Positions 14,957-22,833 are shown, counted from the stretch's first letter. The stretch is DNA of 25,070 nucleotides from DATKMS01 sp035541735 (GCA_035541735.1 DATKMS010000250.1:1-25070); one strand, 5' to 3'. The notes: generated from the letters alone by a model not told the origin. Made by a program: numbers and translations.

Positions 14957-15796
14957 ATGAGACGCGGACTGCGGCTTCCGGCCGGGGCCGGTGCATTCGT
15001 GCTGTGTCTGGGGGCGTGCGCCAGTGCGCCGTACACGCACCGGTCGCAGCTCATTCTGGTGTCCCAATCGCAGGAGACAAAACTGGGGGCGGACGCCTAT
15101 CATGAGGTGCTGGCCAAGGCGAAGGTCAACACCGATCCACAGATCAACGCCATCGTTCGTGAAGTCGGTGAGCGCATCGCACGCGCGGCGAATCGGCCGG
15201 ACTACAAATGGGAGTTCACGGTCATCGATGCGCCGAACACGGTCAACGCCTTTGCGCTGCCGGGCGGGAAGGTGGCGGTGTACACCGGGCTGTTCCCGGT
15301 GGCGCAGGACACCGCCGGCCTCGCCGCGGTGTTGGGTCACGAGGTTGCCCATGCCATTGCCCACCACGGGGCCGAACGGATGAGCCAAGCCATGGGCGCG
15401 CAGGTGCTTGGTACGGCGCTGTCCGTCGGCCTGGGTGGCACCAACCCCACCACGGCCAACGCGATCATGCAGCTGTACGGGCTCGGTGCGCAGGTCGGCG
15501 TGCTGCTGCCGTGGAGCCGCACGCAAGAATCCGAAGCCGACCACATCGGACTGATTCTCATGGCGAAGGCGGGCTACGATCCCGAGGCGGCGCTGGCCCT
15601 CTGGCAACGGATGGAGAAGCTCGAAGGTGGGGGCAAGAATGCGCCGCCGCCGGAGTTTCTCTCCACACACCCCGGCTATGGAACGCGCCAGCATGACATC
15701 CAGGCATGGCTGCCCGAGGCGCAGCGCAACTTCCAACCCGATGCGAACGTCAAGGTGGTCCCGCTACCCGTGCCGCAGGGCAAGAGTGGCCGGTGA
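14957..15796 (+). CDS. M48-family metalloprotease lipoprotein
   Basis: The 279-residue lipoprotein (lipobox LGAC, Cys21) carries an M48 peptidase domain. The zinc site is HEVAH at 128-132, with the third ligand Glu193 in QESEADHIGL. VNAFALPGGKVAVYTGLF and a C-terminal segment THPGYGTRQHDIQAWLPEA match periplasmic members such as LoiP/YggG and the BepA peptidase domain. These degrade or help assemble envelope proteins at the outer membrane. It lacks a TPR domain, so it is of the short LoiP type. The gene stands alone on the + strand; its stop lies 5 nt from the convergent phosphatidylcholine synthase stop. A TAGAAT box just upstream suggests its own short-leader promoter. Confidence 0.92.
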   Translation: MRRGLRLPAGAGAFVLCLGACASAPYTHRSQLILVSQSQETKLGADAYHEVLAKAKVNTDPQINAIVREVGERIARAANRPDYKWEFTVIDAPNTVNAFALPGGKVAVYTGLFPVAQDTAGLAAVLGHEVAHAIAHHGAERMSQAMGAQVLGTALSVGLGGTNPTTANAIMQLYGLGAQVGVLLPWSRTQESEADHIGLILMAKAGYDPEAALALWQRMEKLEGGGKNAPPPEFLSTHPGYGTRQHDIQAWLPEAQRNFQPDANVKVVPLPVPQGKSGR

Positions 15797-15801
15797 CACG
15801 G

Positions 15802-16494
15802 TCACCGCGTGCGGAAATGCAGGTGGAATGAGATGGCGAAGTAGTAGATGGGAAAGAAGAGCGACAGGGTAGCGAGCCGCTGCGATGGGGTAGGGAACTG
15901 GGCCAGCAACACGAACATGCACACGCCCCAGAGCGCTCCGAGAACATAGGTGGTCCGCTGCGCCGTTGGGTTCTTGCTCGGATAAAGATAGCGGATCGGC
16001 ACGAAGACCAGGATCGACAGCACGATGAGGACGGCGTTGTTGAACCACAGTGGGCAGCCGAGCGCGTAGAGGTAGAAGACGACGACATTCCAGTACGACG
16101 GGAACCCTTTGAAGAAGTGGTCATCGGTCTTCGCATCGATCTGGCAAAAACCATAGCCGCTGGCGAGCAACGGTAGTGAGCCGATGAAGAGGCCCACCGG
16201 GCCGCGTGGAATCAGCCCGGCGTGATACGCCAGGGCGACCGGCACCACCACATAGTTCAGATAGTCGACGATGTCGTCGAGACGGGCGCCATCAAAGTGT
16301 GGTAGCAGCTGTTTGACACGCGCGCGCCGCGCCAGGGTGCCGTCAGTGCAATCGATGAACGTGGCGACTGCCATCAAGAAAAACGCCCACCCGTACCGGC
16401 TGCCCGCCGTCGCTTCCAAAGCCAGAAACCCGAGCACGGCGCCGAACGCGGTGTAGAGATGGACGCCCCAAGCGGCCAGGACTGGTACGGTCAT
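15802..16494 (-). CDS. pcs: Phosphatidylcholine synthase (CDP-alcohol phosphatidyltransferase)
   Basis: This 230-residue integral membrane protein has several hydrophobic segments. Its CDP-alcohol phosphotransferase signature is the stretched form DGx2ARx12Gx3Dx3D (from DGTLARR to GARLDDIVD, residues ~51-78). That 12-residue spacing distinguishes phosphatidylcholine synthases from other family members, which have 8. AWGVHLYTAFGAVLGFLAL at the N-terminus and FPSYWNVVVFYLYAL also fit Pcs. The enzyme condenses choline with CDP-diacylglycerol to make phosphatidylcholine in the inner membrane, a lipid made by a minority of bacteria. It lies 80 bp downstream of the cold-shock gene on the same strand but beyond that gene's terminator, so its own promoter or read-through is needed. 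No Shine-Dalgarno sequence is visible. Confidence 0.9.
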   Translation of the reverse strand: MTVPVLAAWGVHLYTAFGAVLGFLALEATAGSRYGWAFFLMAVATFIDCTDGTLARRARVKQLLPHFDGARLDDIVDYLNYVVVPVALAYHAGLIPRGPVGLFIGSLPLLASGYGFCQIDAKTDDHFFKGFPSYWNVVVFYLYALGCPLWFNNAVLIVLSILVFVPIRYLYPSKNPTAQRTTYVLGALWGVCMFVLLAQFPTPSQRLATLSLFFPIYYFAISFHLHFRTR

Positions 16495-16512
16495 CGGACG
16501 ATCAGCGCTGCG

Positions 16513-16552
16513 AAAAAGAAAGGCCCCGGTTCCAACGCGGGAACCGAGGCCT
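16513..16552 (-). terminator. Rho-independent terminator after the cold-shock gene
   Basis: Reverse-strand RNA forms a 13-bp stem (16540-16552 with 16521-16533, one G-U pair) with a 6-nt loop. It is followed by UUCUUUUU (16520-16513). It lies 22 nt past the cspA-type stop. Confidence 0.85.
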
Positions 16553-16574
16553 CGCCATTGTTATGCCACGGTGC

Positions 16575-16775
16575 TCAGATCTTCGAGACGTTGGCAGCCT
16601 GGAGCCCTTTGGGACCCTGCGTGATCTCGAACTCTACGCGTTGGCCCTCCTCGAGAGAGCGAAAGCCCTGCCCCGCGATTGCCGAGTAGTGGACGAACAC
16701 GTCCTGGCCATCATCCTTGGTGATGAAGCCGTAGCCTTTCTGACCATTAAACCACTTGACGACGCCTTGAACCAT
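16575..16775 (-). CDS. Cold-shock domain protein (CspA family)
   Basis: This is a canonical 66-residue cold-shock protein, MVQGVVKWFNGQKGYGFI. It carries RNP1 (KGYGFI) and RNP2 (VFVHYSAI), and ends GPKGLQAANVSKI. It binds single-stranded RNA or DNA and melts RNA secondary structure in the cytoplasm. A GGGGGG run lies about 9 nt upstream of the ATG. A strong terminator follows the stop and a promoter candidate lies about 150 bp upstream. That arrangement implies a long 5' leader, as in cold-regulated csp genes. Confidence 0.97.
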   Translation of the reverse strand: MVQGVVKWFNGQKGYGFITKDDGQDVFVHYSAIAGQGFRSLEEGQRVEFEITQGPKGLQAANVSKI

Positions 16776-16922
16776 ACTGCTTGTCCCCCCTTTCGTTGCG
16801 CTGTGTGTTTCTGGGAAAGCCTATGGTGGAGGCCGATCCGTTCAAGCTGGAGCGGAGGTCACGCCGCTGGCTGCCGGTTTGTACCTTTACCACTGGAGCC
16901 TTTCGCCTCGAAACCCGCTGGC

Positions 16923-16952
16923 TTCATAGCATGCACATTAGCAGGGTTGCAA
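16923..16952 (-). promoter_or_regulatory. Candidate promoter with long leader for the cold-shock gene
   Basis: On the reverse strand TTGCAA (16947-16952) and TATGAA (16923-16928) are separated by 18 nt, within the most AT-rich part of 16776-17070. Transcription from here would give a leader of about 140 nt before the cold-shock ATG. I see no other gene in this 295-bp divergent region. Confidence 0.35.
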
Positions 16953-17027
16953 CAAGAATCGCCAATTCCGAATCCGCCGGTCAAGGAAAAGCGCGGAGGG
17001 GGACGAGGGAGTCGGCAGCGGACGCCG

Positions 17028-17056
17028 TTGACCTTTGCGGACCCCCTGGCTAGCCT
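17028..17056 (+). promoter_or_regulatory. Promoter candidate for the Nit-moeA2 operon
   Basis: TTGACC (17028-17033), a 17-nt spacer and TAGCCT (17051-17056) are followed by 14 nt and then the ATG at 17071. There is no Shine-Dalgarno sequence in the short leader. Confidence 0.45.
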
Positions 17057-17070
17057 CGAACGCGTTGACC

Positions 17071-17886
17071 ATGAGTACGCGCCGCTACGTTGCCGCCGCC
17101 GTCCAACTGTGTGCTGGGTCAGACAAGACCGCCAACCTGGACAAAGTCGAGGCGTTTGCCGCCGAAGCCGCCCGTTATGAGGCGCGCTTGCTCGTCTTGC
17201 CGGAGGTGTTCTTGTGGCGCGGCCCGCGCAGCGACGAGCACCGCGCGGCGGAGCCGATTCCCGGACCGAGTTCCAACCGGCTCGGCGAACTGGCGCGTCA
17301 ACTGAAGCTTCACCTCCTGGCCGGGTCCATTCTGGAGGAGAGCGGGGCGGAGCGCGTGTTCAACACCAGTGTCCTGTTTGACCCGCGCGGTCAGATCGTT
17401 GCCCGTTATCGCAAAGTCCACCTGTTCGACGTCGACATCCCGGAACACGTCACCATCCGAGAGTCGGATACGCGCGTCGGCGGCACTGCGGTGGCCACGG
17501 CGCCAACCGAGTTGGGCATCATCGGTATGACGATTTGCTACGACCTGCGCTTCCCGGAACTCTACCGCCAACTCACCCTGAGCGGTGCCGAGATCATCAC
17601 GGTGCCGTCGGCGTTCACCTTCCCAACCGGCGCAGCGCACTGGGAGGTCCTGTTGCGCGCGCGTGCAATCGAGAATCAGGTGTATGTGATTGCGCCGGAT
17701 CAGATCGGCCGTAGTCCGAGCGGTGTCCTGAACTTCGGACACTCAATGGTCGTCGATCCTTGGGGTGCGGTGACAGCGCGCGCTGCGGACCGTGAGATGG
17801 TCATCTGTACGGAGATCGATCGCGACTATCAAGCGCGCGTGCGCCGTGAACTGCCATGCCTCGCACACGTCAAGCTCGCACGCTAG
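17071..17886 (+). CDS. Nit-type carbon-nitrogen hydrolase (omega-amidase / deaminated glutathione amidase-like)
   Basis: This 271-residue nitrilase-superfamily protein has the full Glu-Lys-Cys triad: E45 in LVLPEVFLW, K115 in RYRKVHLFD and C156 in MTICYDLRFPELYR. The sequence around the Cys, the HLFDVDIPEHVTIRESD loop and GHSMVVDPWGAV place it with Nit1/Nit2 enzymes, which hydrolyse amides such as deaminated glutathione or alpha-ketoglutaramate. They act as cytoplasmic metabolite-repair enzymes. The ATG at 17071 starts the conserved domain; an in-frame TTG at 17035 adds only unrelated residues and would lie inside the promoter. Its 3' end overlaps the MoeA-like gene by up to 31 nt, so the two are probably co-transcribed. 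Confidence 0.92.
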   Translation: MSTRRYVAAAVQLCAGSDKTANLDKVEAFAAEAARYEARLLVLPEVFLWRGPRSDEHRAAEPIPGPSSNRLGELARQLKLHLLAGSILEESGAERVFNTSVLFDPRGQIVARYRKVHLFDVDIPEHVTIRESDTRVGGTAVATAPTELGIIGMTICYDLRFPELYRQLTLSGAEIITVPSAFTFPTGAAHWEVLLRARAIENQVYVIAPDQIGRSPSGVLNFGHSMVVDPWGAVTARAADREMVICTEIDRDYQARVRRELPCLAHVKLAR

Positions 17887-19232
17887 GAGGCCCTGCGGCT
17901 GGCATCCCGTCTCTGGCCCGCCGGCGTTCGTCGCCGCCGGCTTCCAGGTCCGACAGGCTGCGGGACGCGACCTCGGCCAGACTTGACGGCGCCGCCACAA
18001 AGGCGTTCTTTCGGGTCGTCACTACCGATGAGGCGCGCGCGCGCATTGCCGCGTTCGACACCATCGGGATCGAAACCATCCGTGTGGCGGATGCGCGCCA
18101 CCGCGTGCTGGCCCGCGACCTGGTGGCAGCCGTCGACCTGCCGCACTTTCATCGTGCCAACATGGACGGCTATGCGGTGCGCGCGCAGGACACGTTCGGT
18201 GCGTCCGCCAGCATCCCGGCCTACCTCAAGCTCGTTGGTGCGGTGGAGATGGGCCAGGAAGCGAAGCGGCCGCTCCGCAAGGGCGAGGCCATGCGCATCC
18301 CCACCGGAGGCATGCTACCGCCCGGTGCAGATGCGGTGGTGATGATCGAATACACGGAAGAGGTGGGCGACGGCACGGTCGAAGCGCATCGCAGTGTGGC
18401 GCCGTGGGAGAATGTGCTGCGCATCGGTGAGGACATCGCCGAGGGCGCGCCCATCTTCGCGCGCGGCCGGCGGCTGCGGGCGCGCGACCTGGGTGCGTTG
18501 ACCGGCGTCGGCATCACGCGCGTCACCGTCTTCCGGCGGCCGCGCGTGGCGCTGGTCTCGACGGGAGACGAAATTGTCCCACCCACCGCGCCGCTGCGCC
18601 CCGGACGCGTACGCAACATCAACGCCTATTCGTTGATTGCGATGGCCACGGAGGCGGGAGCGGTGGTCACGGACTTTGGCGTCGTGCGCGACCAGCGCAG
18701 CGCCATGGAGCGGGTGCTGGCCCGTGCTCTCTCGCGCCATGACGCCGTGCTCATCTCCGGTGGCAGCTCGGTGGGCGCCAAAGATATTACGCTTGATGTC
18801 ATCACCTCGTTGCCGCGCTCCGAGATTATCTTTCATGGCATCTCTGTCGCGCCCGGCAAGCCGACAATCCTGGCGCGTGCCCTCGACAAACCCGTGCTTG
18901 GCCTTCCCGGCCACCCGCAGTCAGCGTTGGTGATCTTCGACCTCTTCGGCGCCCCGCTGCTGCGCGTGCTCGGGGGCGAAGACCCACATGTCGTGTTCAA
19001 CGCGCAGCGCACCGTCCGTGCCCGGCTCAGCCAGAACATTGCGTCCCAGGCCGGTCGCGAGGACTACGTGCGGGTGACCGTGGCGGACCGTGACGGCCAG
19101 CGCATCGCCGCGCCGATGGCTGGAAAGTCTGGCGCCATCTTCAACCTCGTCAAGGCCGACGGCCTGGTGCGCATCCCGGCGAGTGCCGAGGGGCTCGAAG
19201 CAGGCACCGAGGTCGAAGTCATTCTCTTCTGA
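17856..19232 (+). CDS. MoeA-like molybdopterin molybdotransferase (copy 2)
   Basis: The frame encodes 458 residues. The conserved MoeA part begins at about residue 53 (VVTTDEARARIAAF) and includes LPHFHRANMDGYAVRAQD, STGDEIVPPTAPLRPGRVRNIN, ISGGSSVGAKDITLDV and GLPGHPQSALVIFDLF, then the C-terminal barrel ending in EVEVILF. It is clearly diverged from the MoeA at 4932-6164: GGSSVGAKD replaces GGVSMGTFD and PGHPQS replaces PGNPVS. It may handle a different metal or cofactor form, as paralogous MoeA proteins do in some organisms. The start is uncertain. The ATG at 17856 lies inside the Nit gene and adds ~50 Arg/Ser/Pro-rich residues; no ATG, GTG or TTG is available between there and the conserved block, so this ATG or a rare start must be used. 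Confidence 0.88.
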   Translation: MPRTRQARTLGGPAAGIPSLARRRSSPPASRSDRLRDATSARLDGAATKAFFRVVTTDEARARIAAFDTIGIETIRVADARHRVLARDLVAAVDLPHFHRANMDGYAVRAQDTFGASASIPAYLKLVGAVEMGQEAKRPLRKGEAMRIPTGGMLPPGADAVVMIEYTEEVGDGTVEAHRSVAPWENVLRIGEDIAEGAPIFARGRRLRARDLGALTGVGITRVTVFRRPRVALVSTGDEIVPPTAPLRPGRVRNINAYSLIAMATEAGAVVTDFGVVRDQRSAMERVLARALSRHDAVLISGGSSVGAKDITLDVITSLPRSEIIFHGISVAPGKPTILARALDKPVLGLPGHPQSALVIFDLFGAPLLRVLGGEDPHVVFNAQRTVRARLSQNIASQAGREDYVRVTVADRDGQRIAAPMAGKSGAIFNLVKADGLVRIPASAEGLEAGTEVEVILF

Positions 19233-19243
19233 AGGTCACCTCC

Positions 19244-21157
19244 TTGCGCTCCAGCTGTCGCTTGCTTGCGGTGCTGCTCGCCGGATGCGCCGCCAAGGCC
19301 GCGGCGACGATGTTCATTCCAATGCCTGTCGAAGAGCTGGCCAGCAGCTCGGAGGCGGTCGTCATCGGCACGGTACGACAGCTCACTGGCGTGCGGTCGC
19401 GCAACGGCGAGATCGTCACCCTGGTGGAGCTGGCGGTCGACGAGGTCGTGAAGGGCTCGGTGGCCGAGCCCCTCATTACGTTGAAGGAAGACGGGGGTAC
19501 GGTCGGCGGCCGCCGCGAGGTGATCTTCGGCGTGCCCAGCTTCCAGATCGACGAGCACGTCTTGCTCTTTCTCACGCTACGCCCGGATGGCAGCTGGCGT
19601 ACCAATCATCTGTCGCTGGGCAAGTTCGATATCGAGGTTGGCGCCTCGAAAATGCCGCGGGCGCGGCAGGAGATCGCGCCGGAGGTGACGGTGATCGGTG
19701 CGGACGGTGCGCTCGAGGGTCCGCTCACCGACCTGGTGGCGGCAGTGCGGCGGGCTGGTGAAGCGGCCGCAACAATCCAAGTTTCTCCGGCCGACCCCGC
19801 GGAAGCGACCGACCCGTCACTCCCGCGCGAGACCACGGCCCAGTTCCAGGTGGGCCCCACCGGGCGCTTCTTCGAAGCCGACGAGGGTATGCCCGTCAAC
19901 TTCTTCATCGATCAGCGCGGTGACTCGACCCTCGGGCTGACGGCGTCGCGTGCGGCGATCGATCAAGCCTTCGCCGCATGGACGAATGTGGCCAGCGCCT
20001 CGATCATCTTGGCTGACGGCGGGCTCACCAGTGATCTCTCCAGCCCCTGCCCCGGTCCGAATGTCGTCCTCTTCGACGATCCCGAAGGCGCCATCCCCGA
20101 CCCGGTCAACTGTCACGGCGCGCTCGCCGTCACCGGCATCGACGGCCCGTGTACCAGCTCGTTCGAAACCAAGGTCTTCAACGGGACAACCTTCCAGCGT
20201 GCCCTGCGCGGCAAGGTGACCTTTGCCAACGGCTGGAACGGCTGCGACGTGTGGACGCCGTGCAACTTCGCCGAGATCGCCACCCACGAACTCGGACATG
20301 CCATCGGTCTGGCGCATTCGTCCGAGAATCCGAACGAGCCCGATCCGACGTTGAAGGATGCGACGATGTACTTCATCGCGCACTTTGACGGCCGTTGTGC
20401 CAGTCTGCGCGAGGATGACTTCGATGGCGTCAGCTTCATTTACCCTACTGCGCAGCCACCCACGATCACGACCAGCGACCCGCTTCCTCCGGGCCGAACT
20501 CCGAATGTGCCCTACCGCCTGAAGCTGGCGGCGACCGGCGGCAGCGGATCCTTCACCTGGAGTCTCGAAGGCGGTGGCTTCGCCGGCTTGAACCTCAGCG
20601 CCGATGGTGTCCTGTCGGGCACCCCGGCGTACGGCGGCGACGGGTTCTTCCAAGTCAAAGCCACGGGCAGCAAGGGCGACAGTCATACGAAGGTGCTGAC
20701 CATCCACGTCTCCGGGCCAACCCCGACGCGCACCCGGACGCCGACAACAACGCCGACGTACACCGCCACGAGTACGCGCACGCCGACACCCACCGCTACG
20801 CCAAGCGATACGGCGACGACTACGCCGACCCTCCCGCCAACCGCGACGTCGACACCCACTCCGACCTTCACTCCTTCGGCAACGCCGACGGACACGCAAA
20901 CACCCACGCCATCACCCACGCCGACGCAAACGCCGGCGGCGACACTCCCGCCGACCGCGACGCCCACGGTGTCCTGCGCGGGTGATTGCGACGGTTCCGG
21001 GATGGTGACGATCAGCGAGGTGATCGCCTTGGTGGATGTTGCACTCGACAGCGCCGTTCCGACGACCTGCCCCGCCGGCGACGCGGATCACGATGGGCGG
21101 ATCACGGTCAACGACATCGTAGCAGCGGTACACGTGGCGCTGACGGGCTGCCGCTGA
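19244..21157 (+). CDS. Secreted matrixin-type metalloprotease with Ig-like, Thr/Pro and dockerin-like domains
   Basis: The ~637-residue multidomain product begins at a TTG with AAGG 8 nt upstream. A signal with a lipobox-like LLAGC follows, then a region at ~22-200 resembling a strand-rich pro- or accessory domain. The M10A-type protease domain has the zinc site HELGHAIGLAH (~348-358), a Met-turn in DATMYF and the closing DDFDGVSFIYP. A putative Ig (He_PIG-like) domain (~408-489, PYRLKLAATGGSGSFTW ... GVLSGTPAYGG) comes next, then a ~90-residue Thr/Pro linker. The end is a two-part EF-hand/dockerin-like module: CAGDCDGSGMVTISEVI then GDADHDGRITVNDIV, ending ALTGCR. It should cleave extracellular protein; the tail probably binds calcium. 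It lies 11 nt after moeA copy 2, although the functions look unrelated. Confidence 0.87.
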   Translation: MRSSCRLLAVLLAGCAAKAAATMFIPMPVEELASSSEAVVIGTVRQLTGVRSRNGEIVTLVELAVDEVVKGSVAEPLITLKEDGGTVGGRREVIFGVPSFQIDEHVLLFLTLRPDGSWRTNHLSLGKFDIEVGASKMPRARQEIAPEVTVIGADGALEGPLTDLVAAVRRAGEAAATIQVSPADPAEATDPSLPRETTAQFQVGPTGRFFEADEGMPVNFFIDQRGDSTLGLTASRAAIDQAFAAWTNVASASIILADGGLTSDLSSPCPGPNVVLFDDPEGAIPDPVNCHGALAVTGIDGPCTSSFETKVFNGTTFQRALRGKVTFANGWNGCDVWTPCNFAEIATHELGHAIGLAHSSENPNEPDPTLKDATMYFIAHFDGRCASLREDDFDGVSFIYPTAQPPTITTSDPLPPGRTPNVPYRLKLAATGGSGSFTWSLEGGGFAGLNLSADGVLSGTPAYGGDGFFQVKATGSKGDSHTKVLTIHVSGPTPTRTRTPTTTPTYTATSTRTPTPTATPSDTATTTPTLPPTATSTPTPTFTPSATPTDTQTPTPSPTPTQTPAATLPPTATPTVSCAGDCDGSGMVTISEVIALVDVALDSAVPTTCPAGDADHDGRITVNDIVAAVHVALTGCR

Positions 21158-22675
21158 TCACTGTGCCGGCAGCAGACGCAAGACACGGTCGTCGTCGGCT
21201 GCCGGCAGGCCACGGCCGTCGCGGTTGCTGGTGGTGAAGTAGAGCGCATCGTCAGGTCCTTGCGTCACGTCGCGCAGACGCCCATAAAGTCCCTGGTAGA
21301 TCGCCACCTCGAAGAGCCGTTCGATCGCCACGACGTGCGTTCGACTGGCGTCGAGCACCACCCGCTGCAAATGCTGGCCACGCAGACTCGTGAAGAAGAA
21401 GTTGCCGGTCCACTGCGGAATGCGCGCCGCCGTGTAAAAGGTTGCGCCGGCCGGCGGCACGGCAAAGTCGGGGAAGGCGAGCAGCGGATCGTGGTACGCC
21501 GCCAGGTGGGGCGCGCCAACGACAAGGGGCCAACCATAGTTGCCGCCGGCCACGATGATGTTGACCTCGTCGTAGTTGCCGAAGCCGACCTCGCCGGACG
21601 GGCCGTGCTCGGTCTCAAACAATGCACCGCTCTGCGGATCGAAAGCCAGGCCCTGCGGGTTGCGGTGGCCGTAGCTGTAGATGAGAGAGTTGGCACCGAT
21701 TGGATTGTCGGCCGGTACACTGCCGTCCCGGTTCAGCCGCAAGATCTTGCCGGCCAGCGAGCCGAGATCCTGCGCCAGTGAGCGTTGAAAGCTGTCACCC
21801 GTGGTGGCGTAGAGCTTGCCGTCCGGCCCGAACTTCAATCGGCAGCCATCGTGTATGGCCGCGCCGGGAAAGCGATCGAGCAGGATTTCTTCGTTGCCGC
21901 CGTGCCCGCTGACTTCGCGCACGCGGCTGATGCGGTTTTCCGGTGTGCCGGCGTCGTCGAAGGTGTAGCAGACATAGACCCACGGATCGTCGGCGAAGTC
22001 GGGGTCGAGCACCAAGCCCATCAACCCGCCCTCGCTGGTGCCGGTGCTGACTTGAAAGGTCGCCCACGGCGTCGGAGCGAGCGCGCCGGCGCTGGCGACG
22101 CGAACGCGTCCCGGCCGCTCGCTGATGAACAGCCGGCCATCGGGGGCGAACGCCAATGACCAGGGTACCTCAAGGCCGCTGATGAACGTCTCGACGCGCA
22201 CCTCGTCGGGGTGCGTAACCCGATACTGCGCCGGCATTCGCGGCGCCGCGCCGATGATCGGCCCGCCCGGAGTTTGGCTGATGATCCCGACCCCGTCCGA
22301 GGCGTTGATGACCAATGTGCCGCGCGGCGACGCGGTTGGCGTTGCCGTCGCCGGGGGTGCAGGGCAGCCCTTCAGCGCGTTGTTCACGGCCTGAATGATC
22401 ACCGCGATGTTGACCTCGGCCGCGCTCGGCACGCCATCCGGGCATGCCGGCGGTTGCGCAGTGCCGAGGGCGATGTTCACGAGGGTGATGACATCATCCA
22501 CCGCCACGGTGCGTGTGCCGCCGCAGTCGCCGATGCACGGTATTGGGGTAAACGAAGATGCTGGGCCGGAGGTCCACGTGCTGGTGGGAAGTGGTGATGC
22601 TGCCCACGCAGAGCAGCTCGAGAGTGCCGTGATCAGGACAAACAACCCGCGTGCCGTATGTCGATACTTGCTCAT
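21158..22675 (-). CDS. PQQ-type soluble aldose sugar dehydrogenase with N-terminal degenerate dockerin-like module
   Basis: The 505-residue exported protein has a signal peptide (LFVLITALSSCSAWA). A module at about 47-104 (CIGDCGGTRTVAVDDVITLV ... NNALKGC) follows, then a short Thr/Pro linker and a six-bladed propeller from ~150. Propeller signatures are LEVPWSLAFAPDGRLFISER, the catalytic His275 in IHDGCRLKFGPDGKLY, YGHRNPQGLAFDP and ETEHGPSGEVGFGNYDEVN, matching the soluble glucose/sorbosone dehydrogenase (YliI) family. Members oxidise aldoses with PQQ in the periplasm. The N-terminal module aligns with the matrixin tail but has lost most of the calcium-loop acidic residues. Its stop codon abuts the matrixin stop (TGATCA shared across strands). 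GAGGGAGG runs up to the ATG. Confidence 0.9.
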   Translation of the reverse strand: MSKYRHTARGLFVLITALSSCSAWAASPLPTSTWTSGPASSFTPIPCIGDCGGTRTVAVDDVITLVNIALGTAQPPACPDGVPSAAEVNIAVIIQAVNNALKGCPAPPATATPTASPRGTLVINASDGVGIISQTPGGPIIGAAPRMPAQYRVTHPDEVRVETFISGLEVPWSLAFAPDGRLFISERPGRVRVASAGALAPTPWATFQVSTGTSEGGLMGLVLDPDFADDPWVYVCYTFDDAGTPENRISRVREVSGHGGNEEILLDRFPGAAIHDGCRLKFGPDGKLYATTGDSFQRSLAQDLGSLAGKILRLNRDGSVPADNPIGANSLIYSYGHRNPQGLAFDPQSGALFETEHGPSGEVGFGNYDEVNIIVAGGNYGWPLVVGAPHLAAYHDPLLAFPDFAVPPAGATFYTAARIPQWTGNFFFTSLRGQHLQRVVLDASRTHVVAIERLFEVAIYQGLYGRLRDVTQGPDDALYFTTSNRDGRGLPAADDDRVLRLLPAQ

Positions 22676-22833
22676 CCTCCCTCGCGGCAGGCCCGGCTCG
22701 AGTCGGCTCTACCACTCTGATGTCCCTGGATGCTAGCATGCAAGCGTGTCATCCGCTGGCCACAAAATCTTTGAGCACGCACTCGCACCCCGGTGACGAC
22801 GATTCTGACTCAGTGCATTCTGCAGGTCTACGC

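Noticed and set aside
14077..15105. 342-codon + strand frame across the SDR gene and into the M48 gene
   Set aside because: It runs antisense to the SDR gene and out of frame with M48, and has no recognisable domain.
14942..15736. 264-codon - strand frame opposite the M48 protease gene
   Set aside because: It is a shadow of a gene with a complete HEVAH/ESEAD site.
19817..20899. 360-codon - strand frame opposite the matrixin gene
   Set aside because: It has Arg/Gly/Ala-rich shadow composition and is opposite a real zinc-protease domain.
22730..22739. Perfect 10-bp palindrome ATGCTAGCAT between the divergent sugar dehydrogenase and TrpF-like genes
   Set aside because: It is too short to call an operator, and the -35 position does not fit at the right distance on either strand.
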